Shown: in pieces, positions 7,447 through 17,900 of the stretch
How positions within the stretch are numbered: position 1 is the first letter of the stretch
Layout: each line of letters starts with the position of its first letter
Notes under the pieces: model-generated
What the model was told of the DNA's origin: nothing
Seen by the model: only the letters and a program-made list of their open reading frames with translations
The model's database searches: none
Made by a program: the position numbers and the translations under genes
NCBI GenBank assembly: GCA_030583925.1
Contig: CP129482.1
Span: forward strand, 1,674,001-1,738,000
DNA from: Anaerolineales bacterium
GTDB taxonomy: Bacteria; Chloroflexota; Anaerolineae; Anaerolineales; Villigracilaceae
Direction of reading: 5' to 3'
DNA length: 64,000 nt

Positions 7447-8767
7447 ACTTCTTTGCGCCGAACTTTTTCATCAACAAATCCTTCAACGTGGGTGCGCCAA
7501 TCTCCTGCAATTCATAGCGCACGCGCTGATTCGGCTTGTTGATCTTGATGATTCGCTTCAGATCAATTGGCGTGCCGACGATGACCATGTCCACATCAGC
7601 ATTGTTGATGGTTTCCTCCAGGTCTTTTCGCTGCGCTTCGCCGTATCCCATAGCCGGGAGGATGGGTCCTGTCTTCGGATACTTTTCGTACGTGGCTTTG
7701 ATCGAACGCACCGCGAACGGGCGCGGGTCAACGATTTCCTTTGCGCCGAAGCGCCGCGCTGCCACGAAGCCCGCGCCATATGTCATCTCGCCATGCGTCA
7801 GACTGGGACCATCTTCCACTACCAATACTCGTTTGCCCCGAATCGATTCGGCGTCGTCCACAAACAACGGCGAGGCGGCTTCGATCTGAATCGCATTCGG
7901 ATTCAAATTCCGCAGCGACTCGCGAACCGCGAGGACATCCTCCGGTTTGGCGGTATCCACTTTGTTGATGACGATCACATCCGCCATGCGGACATTTGTT
8001 TCGCCGGGGTAGTATCTGATTTCATGTCCGGGGCGGTGCGGATCTGCGACGACGATTCGAAAGTCGGATTTGAAGAACGAGAAGTCATTGTTGCCGCCAT
8101 CCCACAAAACGATATCCACTTCAGCTTCCGCTTTGCGTAAAATTTTTTCGTAGTCCACGCCCGCGTACACGATCACGCCGTTATCGAGATGGGGTTCGTA
8201 TTCCTCCCGCTCCTCGATGGTGCATTCCGCTTCGTCGAGGTCTTCGTACTCGGTGAAGCGTTGGACTTCCTGCCGGATCAAATTTCCGTAGGGCATCGGG
8301 TGACGGATCGCCGCGGTGACGTATCCCATCTCGCGCAAGATAAGCGATACCCGCCTCGAAACCTGACTTTTGCCTGCTCCGGTTCGCACCGCGCAGACCG
8401 ACACCACCGGCTTGGACGATTTCACTTGCGTGTAACGTGTGCCCATCAAGCGGAAGTCCGCGCCCGCCGCATTGACCATTGCCGCCTTGTGCATCACGTA
8501 CTCATGCGGCACATCGGAGTACGCGAAGATAACCTGCTCCACGTTGTGTTTCTGGATGAGTTCGGTCAACTCCTCCTCCGCGTGGATGGGGATTCCGCTG
8601 GGGTACAAGTCGCCCGCCAACTCAGCGGGGAAGAGGCGTCCTGAAATGTCCGGGATTTGCGTCGCAGTGAAGGCGATCACTTCGTAATCCTTGTTGCCGC
8701 GAAAGAAGGTGTTGAAGTTGTGGAAGTCGCGCCCGGCGGCGCCCATGATGATGGTTTTGACTGGCAT
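7445..8767 (-). CDS. Cyclic 2,3-diphosphoglycerate synthetase-like GTPase (COG2403)
   Basis: 440 residues. An N-terminal Rossmann-like part (MPVKTIIMGAAGRDFHNFN) precedes a P-loop (VRTGAGKSQ, 127-134) and an NKVD-type guanine motif (VINKVDTAKPEDV, about 282-285). It resembles the family of archaeal cyclic 2,3-diphosphoglycerate synthetase, also annotated as predicted GTPases in bacteria. The bacterial substrate is uncertain, and other P-loop metabolic roles are possible. The ribosome-binding site AGGAGGAAGT before ATG 8767 is one of the strongest in the window. Monocistronic. Confidence 0.8.
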   Translation of the reverse strand: MPVKTIIMGAAGRDFHNFNTFFRGNKDYEVIAFTATQIPDISGRLFPAELAGDLYPSGIPIHAEEELTELIQKHNVEQVIFAYSDVPHEYVMHKAAMVNAAGADFRLMGTRYTQVKSSKPVVSVCAVRTGAGKSQVSRRVSLILREMGYVTAAIRHPMPYGNLIRQEVQRFTEYEDLDEAECTIEEREEYEPHLDNGVIVYAGVDYEKILRKAEAEVDIVLWDGGNNDFSFFKSDFRIVVADPHRPGHEIRYYPGETNVRMADVIVINKVDTAKPEDVLAVRESLRNLNPNAIQIEAASPLFVDDAESIRGKRVLVVEDGPSLTHGEMTYGAGFVAARRFGAKEIVDPRPFAVRSIKATYEKYPKTGPILPAMGYGEAQRKDLEETINNADVDMVIVGTPIDLKRIIKINKPNQRVRYELQEIGAPTLKDLLMKKFGAKK

Positions 8768-8785
8768 ACTTCCTCCTAAATGAAG

Positions 8786-8835
8786 ATGTCATTGCGAGCG
8801 GCGAAGCAACCTCCTGTTTCGATCACTCGCCATGC
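8786..8835. repeat. Remnant of the CATTGCGAG / GAAGCAA intergenic repeat
   Basis: GTCATTGCGAGCGGCGAAGCAACCTCC resembles the fuller copies at 50236 and 57088 but lacks the mirrored right half. Confidence 0.55.
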
Positions 8836-8850
8836 CGACAATTTAAATCA

Positions 8851-8887
8851 AAACAGGCTGAACGCCAAGATAACGTTCAGCCTGTTT
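8851..8887 (-). terminator. Bidirectional-looking terminator hairpin downstream of argS
   Basis: A 14-bp perfect stem (AAACAGGCTGAACG/CGTTCAGCCTGTTT, 9-nt loop). On the minus strand it lies ~110 nt after the argS stop and is followed by TTTTGATTT; on the plus strand it is followed by TTTTTTG. Confidence 0.75.
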
Positions 8888-8894
8888 TTTGTAT

Positions 8895-8996
8895 GACACT
8901 AGTACTTCTACCAGATGAACCTGTAGCGCAATTTGCTAAATTGCGTTCGGTAAATTGGCAATTTGTCCTACATCTTTAATTTGTGGGTGTACTAGA
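8895..8996. repeat. Nested palindromic repeat between argS and its terminator
   Basis: An outer pair CTAGTAC...GTACTAG surrounds inner half-sites GTAGCGCAATTTGC and GCAATTTGTCCTAC, which are imperfect reverse complements. No reading frame of note. It looks like a dispersed palindromic element rather than a gene. Confidence 0.5.
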
Positions 8997-8997
8997 A

Positions 8998-10845
8998 TTA
9001 CATCACATCCGGCGCTTGAATATCGAGCAATCTCAACGCGTTAGCGATGACTTGCTTTGCCGCCATCACTAATTGCAGGCGCGCGGACCTGATGTTTTCA
9101 TCTTCGCTTTGCAGGACGGGAACCGCGTGATAGAACGAATGGAACGCGTTCGCCAGATCGTACGCGTACTGGGCCATCACCAGCGGACGATACTCGTTGG
9201 CGGCTTGTTGAACCTTGGCGGGAAACTGCGAAATCTGCTCGATCAGTTCGATCTCGTGTTTTTCCAACTCGTAATCGAATAAATTCTTTCCCTGTGTACT
9301 TGTGTACGTGTTTACCTGTATCCCTGCTTTTTTCAAAATCGAATTCGCCCTCACATGTGCGTTCTGAATGTACGGAGCCGTCCGCCCGTCGAACGAGAGC
9401 GCCTCGTTGATGTCGAAGACGATATCCTTGTTGTTGTCCACGGCGAGCATAGAATAGACCAACGCGCCCAAGCCAATCTGTTCGGCGATTTTGACGCGCT
9501 CGGCTTCGGGGACGTTTCCACTTCGTTCCGATTCAACTGAAAGCGCTCGTTTGATCGCTTCATCGTACACGTCCTTGAATAGCACCACGCGTCCGCGCCG
9601 CGAGGACATCGCGCCTTCGGGCAGGGTCACGAAGCCATAGCCGAGGTGATAACACTTCTCCGCTTGCGGAAAGCCCCATAGTTTGAGAATCGCAAACGCC
9701 TGTTGCATGTGAAGCGACTGTCTCACATCCACAACATAGATTGAACGGTCAACGTGATACTTTTCGAACTTCTCTTTCGCGAGAGCGAGATCCTTGGTGA
9801 GATACAAAGTCGTACCGTCCGAGCGCAGAATCACGTTCGTGCGATACTTCTCTTTGGTGAGCCCAAGTTTCTCGTCGATCTTCACGATCACCGCGCCGCC
9901 TTGCGGGCGTTCATCGTCGGCGACGCCTTTGGCGATCAATTCCTCCACGATGGCTTTTGAGGGTTCGTCCACCTCGCTCTCGAAAAACCAAACGTCAATT
10001 TTCACATCCAGTATCCGCAGGACCTCGCGCAATTCATCCAGCGCCCACTCGCGTGTGACGCGCCACAACTCGCGCACCTCTGGGTCGCCCGCGTCGTACT
10101 TGCGATACATCTCGCGTCGCTCGGCGTCGTACGCTTCGCGCTGGGCGGTCTGTTCGGGTGTTTCGTTTTCCTTCTTTTCCAACAAAACGTTCGCTTCCAC
10201 ATACAACTTCAACAACCATTGCCCGCGCTCATGTACGCCCTGCGGCTCCTGCTCCTTGTAAAACTTGTTGTACATCCACAGCACGGTGATCACGCTGAGT
10301 CCCAAGTCGCCGGGGTACGAAGCGCGGATGGTTTCAAACCCTGCGAACTCTGTTAGCCTTGCCAACGCTTCGCCAAGGATCGTGTTGCGCGCGTGCCCAA
10401 TGTGAAATGAATGGAGCGTGTTCGGCTGGGCATATTCCACCATGACTCGCTCGCCCTTTGGCGCGCCCCGCCCAAAGTCCGCGCGCGAAGCGAGAACTTC
10501 ATCCACCACTCGGCGGGCGTAATCGGATGTTTTGTAATAGACGTTGAGATAGCCCTTCACCGCGTCCACGCGGCTGACTCCCGCCACGCTTCCAATCTGA
10601 CCTTTGACCTGTTCCGCGATTTCCTGAGCGCGTTGCGGCACAGGGAGCTTTTTCTGTTCGTCCAGCAGTTCAACTGCTGGACGAACGCGCGCTTCATCTG
10701 CCGCCGTCTGAAAAAACGACGTGGACGTTCCCCATTCGCCCGCGAAGGGAATCGGAGTCCACTTGAGCGGTGCAAGCGCGATGCCGTTTGCCGCGCAATA
10801 TTCTTTTATTTTTTCTTCGATGAGTTGTTGTTCTTGTTCAAACAT
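8998..10845 (-). CDS. argS: Arginyl-tRNA synthetase
   Basis: A 615-residue class I synthetase that charges tRNA-Arg. It shows the N-terminal tRNA-D-loop-binding domain with the VDAVKGYLNVYYK segment, the HIGH-type motif (HSFHIGHARN, about residues 144-153), the catalytic Rossmann domain and the ArgRS version of KMSKS (AMSSRRGRVV). The C-terminal anticodon-binding helical domain is complete (AYDLANAFHSFYHAVPV to the end). The segment encoded at about 9289-9326 (GIQVNTYTSTQGK) is an in-frame copy of an 8-nt-period repeat. ATG 10845 lacks a clear Shine-Dalgarno sequence; a TATAAT at 10903-10898 would give a ~45-nt leader. Confidence 0.96.
   Translation of the reverse strand: MFEQEQQLIEEKIKEYCAANGIALAPLKWTPIPFAGEWGTSTSFFQTAADEARVRPAVELLDEQKKLPVPQRAQEIAEQVKGQIGSVAGVSRVDAVKGYLNVYYKTSDYARRVVDEVLASRADFGRGAPKGERVMVEYAQPNTLHSFHIGHARNTILGEALARLTEFAGFETIRASYPGDLGLSVITVLWMYNKFYKEQEPQGVHERGQWLLKLYVEANVLLEKKENETPEQTAQREAYDAERREMYRKYDAGDPEVRELWRVTREWALDELREVLRILDVKIDVWFFESEVDEPSKAIVEELIAKGVADDERPQGGAVIVKIDEKLGLTKEKYRTNVILRSDGTTLYLTKDLALAKEKFEKYHVDRSIYVVDVRQSLHMQQAFAILKLWGFPQAEKCYHLGYGFVTLPEGAMSSRRGRVVLFKDVYDEAIKRALSVESERSGNVPEAERVKIAEQIGLGALVYSMLAVDNNKDIVFDINEALSFDGRTAPYIQNAHVRANSILKKAGIQVNTYTSTQGKNLFDYELEKHEIELIEQISQFPAKVQQAANEYRPLVMAQYAYDLANAFHSFYHAVPVLQSEDENIRSARLQLVMAAKQVIANALRLLDIQAPDVM
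9289..9326 (-). repeat. 8-nt-period ACAGGTAA-type repeat inside argS
   Basis: Reading the minus strand, five consecutive octamers follow each other: GCAGGGAT, ACAGGTAA, ACACGTAC, ACAAGTAC and ACAGGGAA. They are translated in frame as part of ArgRS, in a loop before the anticodon-binding domain. The same octamer family occurs at 12667-12726 next to uvrA. Confidence 0.7.
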
Positions 10846-10849
10846 AAGC

Positions 10850-10888
10850 GAAGCGAATCCTGTGGATCAGCGAAGCGAATCCTGTGAA
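10850..10888 (-). repeat. Direct repeat in the argS leader
   Basis: AGCGAAGCGAATCCTGTG occurs twice in tandem, about 20 nt apart, between the -10 element (10898-10903) and the argS start. It may affect leader structure, but no function is assigned. Confidence 0.5.
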
Positions 10889-10897
10889 TAGCGTGAG

Positions 10898-10903
10898 ATT
10901 ATA
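10898..10903 (-). promoter_or_regulatory. -10 element of the probable argS promoter
   Basis: TATAAT on the minus strand, about 52 nt before ATG 10845, just downstream of the rpsT terminator. No convincing -35 box. Confidence 0.45.
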
Positions 10904-10921
10904 TCAGCATGGAAAAATAAA

Positions 10922-10955
10922 AGCGGGAGCCTGCGCTCCCGCTGCTTCCGTTAGA
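10922..10955 (-). terminator. Rho-independent terminator of rpsT
   Basis: A 9-bp stem AGCGGGAGC/GCTCCCGCT (10922-10943). On the minus strand it is followed by TTTATTTTT. It separates rpsT from argS. Confidence 0.8.
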
Positions 10956-10988
10956 AAGATTTTCTTTTTTCTGCCGTTTCTAGTCGGT

Positions 10989-11264
10989 TTACTTTTCGGC
11001 AGGAGCGCTCAGCGCGGCGAGTCGTTTTAGCAATCGACTCTTGAGGCGGGCGGCTTTGTTCGCGTGGATCACGCCTTTACCGGCGGATTTGTCCAACTCG
11101 CGGATGGCTTGCATGACCGTCTCTTTGGTCTCCGGCACGTTCTTTGCAATTGTCGCGCGAGCCTGATTGACGGCTGTGCGGGCGGAGCCGCGGATGTTGC
11201 GGTTGCGCAAACGGCGTTTCTCGTTCTGGCGGTTCCGTTTGATTTGAGATTGAATGTTAGCCAA
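10989..11264 (-). CDS. rpsT: 30S ribosomal protein S20
   Basis: A 91-residue basic helical protein that binds 16S rRNA in the body of the small subunit. The N-terminus MANIQSQIKRNRQNEKRRLRNR and the DKSAGKGVIHANKAARLKSRLLKRLA core are diagnostic. The initiator is TTG (11264-11262) preceded by AGAGGAAG. E. coli rpsT also starts at UUG, where the rare start contributes to translational autoregulation, so similar control is possible here. It has a good sigma70 promoter and its own terminator, and is monocistronic. Confidence 0.97.
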   Translation of the reverse strand: MANIQSQIKRNRQNEKRRLRNRNIRGSARTAVNQARATIAKNVPETKETVMQAIRELDKSAGKGVIHANKAARLKSRLLKRLAALSAPAEK

Positions 11265-11316
11265 GGTCTTCCTCTTTCGTTACTTGATGGTTTGAATTTT
11301 TCGATACAGGAGCGGT

Positions 11317-11345
11317 ATTTTACATGATGCCGCTTGAATTGTCCA
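11317..11345 (-). promoter_or_regulatory. Sigma70-type promoter of rpsT
   Basis: On the minus strand: -35 TGGACA (11345-11340), 17-nt spacer, -10 TAAAAT (11322-11317). It gives a leader of about 45 nt before the TTG start. Confidence 0.65.
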
Positions 11346-11351
11346 GAAAAT

Positions 11352-12581
11352 TTACTGGTCGGCAGTGACCAACACGAAGTAGCCGCCGAACAGACTTTCA
11401 TCCGACGCTACGTAGGCGATGCCGTATTCGGTGATGGCAGTGTTGAGTATCTCAGCGCGCGTGAGCGGATTGTTCATCCACCAATTGAACGCGGTGACCG
11501 GATCGCTGGCTGAGGATGGATAGCGCGCAAAGAGATGTTCCAGCACGACAACAGATGTGTATCCCTGCGTTCGGACACGCGTCTGCGGCGTGGAGCCATT
11601 TTGCCCTGTGTGGCTGAGATAGTTATTACAGAGCATGTCAACCGCATGTGCTTTTGCCGCCGCGGCAAGTTTCTGGTTGGGAGTCAACGTCGCCGCGCCG
11701 TTGGCGGTCCGCTCGGTGTTGATGAGATTCTGCAACTGGTTGACATAGCCGGAGTTTTCGGTATAGGTGCAAGATCCGCTTGTGGCGGGCGTTCCCGTCA
11801 CTGAACTACCGGAGGTCGGAATCGGAGTATTCGACGGCTGACCGGGTACCGTAGGCGTGACCGGTGTGCTTGTCGGCGGGAGCGTGGGAGTTGCAGTGAT
11901 CAAATTAATGGGAACGCGCAGGAGTTGCCCAGCGAAAAGCGAATTGGCGTTCTCAAGGCTGTTCGCCTTGATGATCGCGTCTTCTGTGCTGTTGAACTTT
12001 GCGGCAATCCCGGCGAGCGTGTCGCCTAATTCGATCACATATTCGATCTCTGTCCCGGGACGCAAATCAGCGGGGAGAGGGGTCGGGGTGGGAAGCGGCA
12101 TGCCCGGGTAGGGTAAGGAAATCACCAAGCCGGGGTAAACGATTTGTGTGGTCGGGTCAATCCCGCCTCCCGTTTCCGGGTTGAACGGGTTGAGCGAGAG
12201 GATCAACTTGATTCCGCTTGCTCCCAGCCCGAATTTGTCCACGATCGTGGCGAGCGAATCGCCTTCGACGACCGTATATGGGAAAGGAGCGGAGGGCGTC
12301 GGCGTGAACGTCACAGTGGGCGTCAGCGTGACGGTTGGTGTGGCGGTCGGAGTGTTCGTGTTTGTAGGCGTAGGTGTGGTAGTTGGTGTGGGTGTCTCGG
12401 TTGCGAATATCGTCGCCAGTGGAGCGTTCGGTCCGCTGGTGAGCCAGACGATCAGAACGATCACGCCCAAAACTACCAGCCCGATGGCGCCGTAACGCAA
12501 CAGCGCGCCTTGCTGCTGCCTGCGCTTGCGGAAGGAGTTGAGTACGTTCGAGGTGTTGCCAGACGGATTTCTATTCAGCAT
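11352..12581 (-). CDS. Membrane-anchored LysM x2 / CAP-domain surface protein
   Basis: 409 residues. A transmembrane anchor (about 29-48) follows a basic cytoplasmic start (RKRRQQQG). A long Thr/Pro spacer (TPTPTTTPTPTN...) leads to two LysM peptidoglycan-binding repeats (YTVVEGDSLATIVDKFG and YVIELGDTLAGIAAKFN), a second Thr/Pro linker, and a C-terminal CAP/SCP domain (LINTERTANGAATLTPNQKLAAAAKAHAVDM...). Such proteins sit outside the membrane bound to the cell wall; bacterial CAP domains have no single known activity. ATG 12581 is chosen because AGGA lies 5-6 nt upstream and the longer reading frame lacks a ribosome-binding site. Confidence 0.88.
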   Translation of the reverse strand: MLNRNPSGNTSNVLNSFRKRRQQQGALLRYGAIGLVVLGVIVLIVWLTSGPNAPLATIFATETPTPTTTPTPTNTNTPTATPTVTLTPTVTFTPTPSAPFPYTVVEGDSLATIVDKFGLGASGIKLILSLNPFNPETGGGIDPTTQIVYPGLVISLPYPGMPLPTPTPLPADLRPGTEIEYVIELGDTLAGIAAKFNSTEDAIIKANSLENANSLFAGQLLRVPINLITATPTLPPTSTPVTPTVPGQPSNTPIPTSGSSVTGTPATSGSCTYTENSGYVNQLQNLINTERTANGAATLTPNQKLAAAAKAHAVDMLCNNYLSHTGQNGSTPQTRVRTQGYTSVVVLEHLFARYPSSASDPVTAFNWWMNNPLTRAEILNTAITEYGIAYVASDESLFGGYFVLVTADQ

Positions 12582-12666
12582 TTTTATTCCTTTAAATATG
12601 CAACCAAGCGATGAGAATCGTTTGGCGCGGTCGAATAATTCTACCTGAAAAAAGGGAAAAGCGTAC

Positions 12667-12722
12667 ACAGGGAAACAGGTAGGCTCGTAAACAGGTAAGC
12701 GCGTGTGTACTTGTTTACGAGC

Positions 12723-12726
<4 letters not shown>
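12667..12726. repeat. 8-nt-period repeat folded into a 15-bp inverted repeat at the uvrA 3' end
   Basis: Consecutive octamers read ACAGGGAA, ACAGGTAG, GCTCGTAA, ACAGGTAA, GCGCGTGT, GTACTTGT, TTACGAGC. GTAGGCTCGTAAACA (12679-12693) and TGTTTACGAGCCTAC (12712-12726) are perfect reverse complements around an 18-nt loop. The right arm contains the uvrA stop codon. No T-tract follows on either strand, so it is not a classical terminator. Confidence 0.75.
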
Positions 12727-15602
<2,876 letters not shown>

Positions 15603-15620
15603 AAAACTCCTCAAAATTCA

Positions 15621-15626
15621 ATTATA
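15621..15626 (-). promoter_or_regulatory. -10 element of uvrA
   Basis: TATAAT on the minus strand, 18 nt before ATG 15602, leaving room for a short leader with the GAGGAG ribosome-binding site. No clear -35 box. Confidence 0.5.
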
Positions 15627-15762
15627 GCACATTTGTTTCATTTATCCCCGTGAAGATGTTCTGATCATCACAAGGCTGAAGATTTTGCAACTCGTCATTA
15701 TACCAACGCGTTAACAATGAAATTAAAACGTTGCATGTTATACTCCCTGCAACTTCTAAAAC

Positions 15763-15793
15763 CCGGCGGGGTTATTATGTTCAACTCCGCCGG
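15763..15793 (+). promoter_or_regulatory. Leader hairpin upstream of the ECF sigma factor
   Basis: An 11-bp stem with one G-U pair (CCGGCGGGGTT/AACTCCGCCGG, 9-nt loop) ends directly before the TAGGAA ribosome-binding site of the TTG-started sigma gene. No U-tract follows, so it looks like a translational or stability element. Confidence 0.5.
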
Positions 15794-15805
15794 TAGGAAT
15801 TATCT

Positions 15806-16378
15806 TTGGCGGATTCGGATTTTAGCGAAGATGACGTTCTGACACGCGCGTCCTTGGGTGACCGGGACGCGTTCGGTCAACTCTACGAGCAATACGTAGA
15901 CCGCATCTTCAACTATGTGTACTATCGCACTGGCAACCTCCACGACGCGGAAGACCTGACCGCCCGTGTGTTCCAGCGAGCGATGAATCACATCAAGAAT
16001 TATCGCGATCGAGGAGTTCCATTTTCGGCGTGGTTGTATCGCATTGCCCACAATCTGGTCGCCAACTGGCACCGTGACCGGAGCCGCCGGCAGGAAATTC
16101 CGCTGGATGAACTGCCGGTCCTGCCGACTAGGGGCGATCACCCCGAACGGAATTTGGTCCGCTCGCAGGAGCAGGGCGCGCTGTTGAAGTTCATCCGCCG
16201 CCTTCCGCCGGAACGGCAGACCCTGTTGATCCTCAAGTTCGTTGAAAACCTTTCCAATGCGGAGATTGGACAGATCATGGGCAGAAGCGAAGGCGCCGTG
16301 AAGAGTCTGTATCATCGAACCCTGCTGGCGTTACGCGATCAGTTGGGAGACCAAAATATCAATCTGGAAGGAGAGTAA
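15806..16378 (+). CDS. RNA polymerase sigma factor, ECF subfamily
   Basis: A 190-residue two-domain sigma factor. Region 2 runs about residues 15-85 (AFGQLYEQYVDRIFNYVYYR... FSAWLYRIAHNLVANWHR) and region 4 about 120-180 (RLPPERQTLLILKFVENLSNAEIGQIMGRSEGAVKSLYHRTL). ECF sigma factors direct core polymerase to stress-type promoters. It starts at TTG 15806 after TAGGAA and is preceded by a leader hairpin. degV begins 4 nt after its stop, followed by a small single-pass membrane protein, so the third gene could be the regulator of this sigma factor, although it shows no zinc anti-sigma motif. Confidence 0.92.
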   Translation: MADSDFSEDDVLTRASLGDRDAFGQLYEQYVDRIFNYVYYRTGNLHDAEDLTARVFQRAMNHIKNYRDRGVPFSAWLYRIAHNLVANWHRDRSRRQEIPLDELPVLPTRGDHPERNLVRSQEQGALLKFIRRLPPERQTLLILKFVENLSNAEIGQIMGRSEGAVKSLYHRTLLALRDQLGDQNINLEGE

Positions 16379-16381
16379 GCC

Positions 16382-17224
16382 ATGTTACGCATCGTAACCG
16401 ACGGCGCCGGAGACATCCTCCCTGAATGGGGCAAGGAATACGGCATTGACATGATCCCCGTGAACATTTTGTTCGGGGAAAAATCGTACCTTCAAGGTGT
16501 GGAACTCGATAACGAAGGTTTCTACAAGATGGTAGAGGAGCATCGGAAAATCCCTAAGACCTCACAGCCCTCGCCACACCAGTTCGTAGAATTCTATCGA
16601 AAGATCGCGCAAAAAGGCGATACGATTCTTTCCATTCACATTACCGCCAAACTTTCCGGCACCTACGCCTCGGCAATTGCCGCGGCGCAGGAAGTGAAGG
16701 ACGAGTTCAAGGTTATCCCGATCGATTCTATGCTTGGCTCGCTGGGCATTGGCTTGTTGTGCCGCGAAGCGCGCAAGATGGAACGCGCCGGTAAAAGTGT
16801 GGACGAGATCGTCAAGTACGTTGAAGAGATCAAGCGCAAAGTCAGAGTGATCCTTACCCTCGACACGTTGGAATATGCCAAAATGTCTGGGCGCGTGAAG
16901 ACGTTGCAAGCCGCGCTGGCTTCGGTTCTCAATGTTAAACCGATTGCCGTCCTACGCGATGGCGACTTGAACATGGCGGAGCGCGTCCGCACGCGCAAAG
17001 CCGCTTTAGACCGTGTGATCGAAATGGCGAGGGAAGAATTCAAAGATAAGCCGGTCATCTTAGCCGCCGTTCATGCGCGTGACCCCAAGTCAGGCGCGGC
17101 GCTTCTCGAAGAAGCGAAAAAACACTTCAACCACAAAGAAACCATGATGAGCGAGCTAGCGATTTCGATCGCAGCAAACCTCGGACCCGGCACGGTAGGT
17201 CTGATCGTTTATCCGCATGAATAA
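16382..17224 (+). CDS. DegV family fatty-acid-binding protein
   Basis: A 280-residue EDD-fold protein. The start (LRIVTDGAGDILPEW), the conserved KTSQPSPHQF segment (about 59-68) and SIHITAKLSGTYASA match DegV proteins, which bind a single fatty acid and in Firmicutes (FakB) present it for phosphorylation by FakA. No fakA-like kinase is in the window. The gene lies 4 nt after the ECF sigma stop with GGAGAG as ribosome-binding site, so co-expression with the sigma factor is likely. Its link to sigma control is inference. Confidence 0.9.
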   Translation: MLRIVTDGAGDILPEWGKEYGIDMIPVNILFGEKSYLQGVELDNEGFYKMVEEHRKIPKTSQPSPHQFVEFYRKIAQKGDTILSIHITAKLSGTYASAIAAAQEVKDEFKVIPIDSMLGSLGIGLLCREARKMERAGKSVDEIVKYVEEIKRKVRVILTLDTLEYAKMSGRVKTLQAALASVLNVKPIAVLRDGDLNMAERVRTRKAALDRVIEMAREEFKDKPVILAAVHARDPKSGAALLEEAKKHFNHKETMMSELAISIAANLGPGTVGLIVYPHE

Positions 17225-17238
17225 ATAGTGAGAACCAA

Positions 17239-17505
17239 ATGGAAAGCCGCACGCCAACAGATTTTGACAGCGATCTTGACGCCATCGAAGCGCATCTTGC
17301 CGGGACATTGAAACCGGTCTCGCCTCCGGGTGACCTGATTCAACGCCTGCGGGAACGCATCCGTTTGCCGGCGCGGGAGGAGATCGTTCTCCGATTTCAG
17401 GATTGGCGCAGGCTCTTCCTCATTTTTGGCGGTGTGATGTCTGGAATGTTGTTGTTGATCACTGTTGCCCGGGCGTTTTTCCATCTGGCGCGGAAACAAA
17501 TTTGA
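17239..17505 (+). CDS. Small single-pass membrane protein downstream of sigma-degV
   Basis: 88 residues: an acidic N-terminus, a basic amphipathic middle (LIQRLRERIRLPAREEIVLRFQDWRR) and one C-terminal transmembrane helix (about 59-80). It follows degV by 14 nt in the same operon. Its size and topology would allow an anti-sigma or membrane-tether role, but there is no HxxxCxxC anti-sigma motif. Function unknown. Confidence 0.7.
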   Translation: MESRTPTDFDSDLDAIEAHLAGTLKPVSPPGDLIQRLRERIRLPAREEIVLRFQDWRRLFLIFGGVMSGMLLLITVARAFFHLARKQI

Positions 17506-17523
17506 AGTGCAAGTGAAACCAAA

Positions 17524-17561
17524 AGACCCTGGGAGCGCCAGACTCTCAGGGTCTTTGTTTT
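17524..17561 (+). terminator. Terminator of the sigma-degV operon
   Basis: An 8-bp outer stem AGACCCTG/CAGGGTCT, extended inward with one mismatch, is followed by TTGTTTT on the + strand. The stop codon of the convergent gene lies within it. Confidence 0.8.
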
Positions 17562-17878
17562 AACAACTCATCGCAAAACTTGCGCGATTCGGCGATCAAA
17601 TCCACTTGGATGGGGAGCTTGAATTCTTCGGTGACGCGAACCGTCAAATGATCGGCGATCAACTTCAAGTCGGAAGAAAGAAGCGGATCGCTCTTGAGGA
17701 GGTTGAGCAAATCCATCGCGCTCGAGGTGGAGGGACGAATCCCTTTATGAATCAAGTAATCCCGCGCTGCCAGCCCCGCCGCGCGCCGGGCGCATACACG
17801 CGCCCGTCCCTCATTGCCGCGGGCGCGAGCTTGTTCCGCTTGCGTTAGTTCAGCGGCGATCTCTTTCAGCAATTCCAT
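17546..17878 (-). CDS. Hypothetical helical protein, possibly HEPN-like
   Basis: 110 residues, all helical in appearance: ELTQAEQARARGNEGRARVCARRAAGLAARDYL, then a segment with SDPLLSSDLKLIADHLTVRV. The spacing of the ARxxARRAAG and later helices resembles HEPN-like four-helix proteins, but no clear RxxxxH catalytic motif is present. A stand-alone, non-catalytic helical protein is equally possible. It lies 22 nt downstream of the GT2 gene's stop only in reverse order (upstream gene on the same strand region), with no ribosome-binding site stronger than weak purines. Function unknown. Confidence 0.6.
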   Translation of the reverse strand: MELLKEIAAELTQAEQARARGNEGRARVCARRAAGLAARDYLIHKGIRPSTSSAMDLLNLLKSDPLLSSDLKLIADHLTVRVTEEFKLPIQVDLIAESRKFCDELLKQRP

Positions 17879-17900
17879 CGGAGTTATTTGTTTGCCGCGA

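Noticed and set aside
15603..15760. LexA/SOS box upstream of uvrA
   Set aside because: No palindromic CTGT-N8-ACAG or GAAC-N4-GTTC motif was found in the divergent region.
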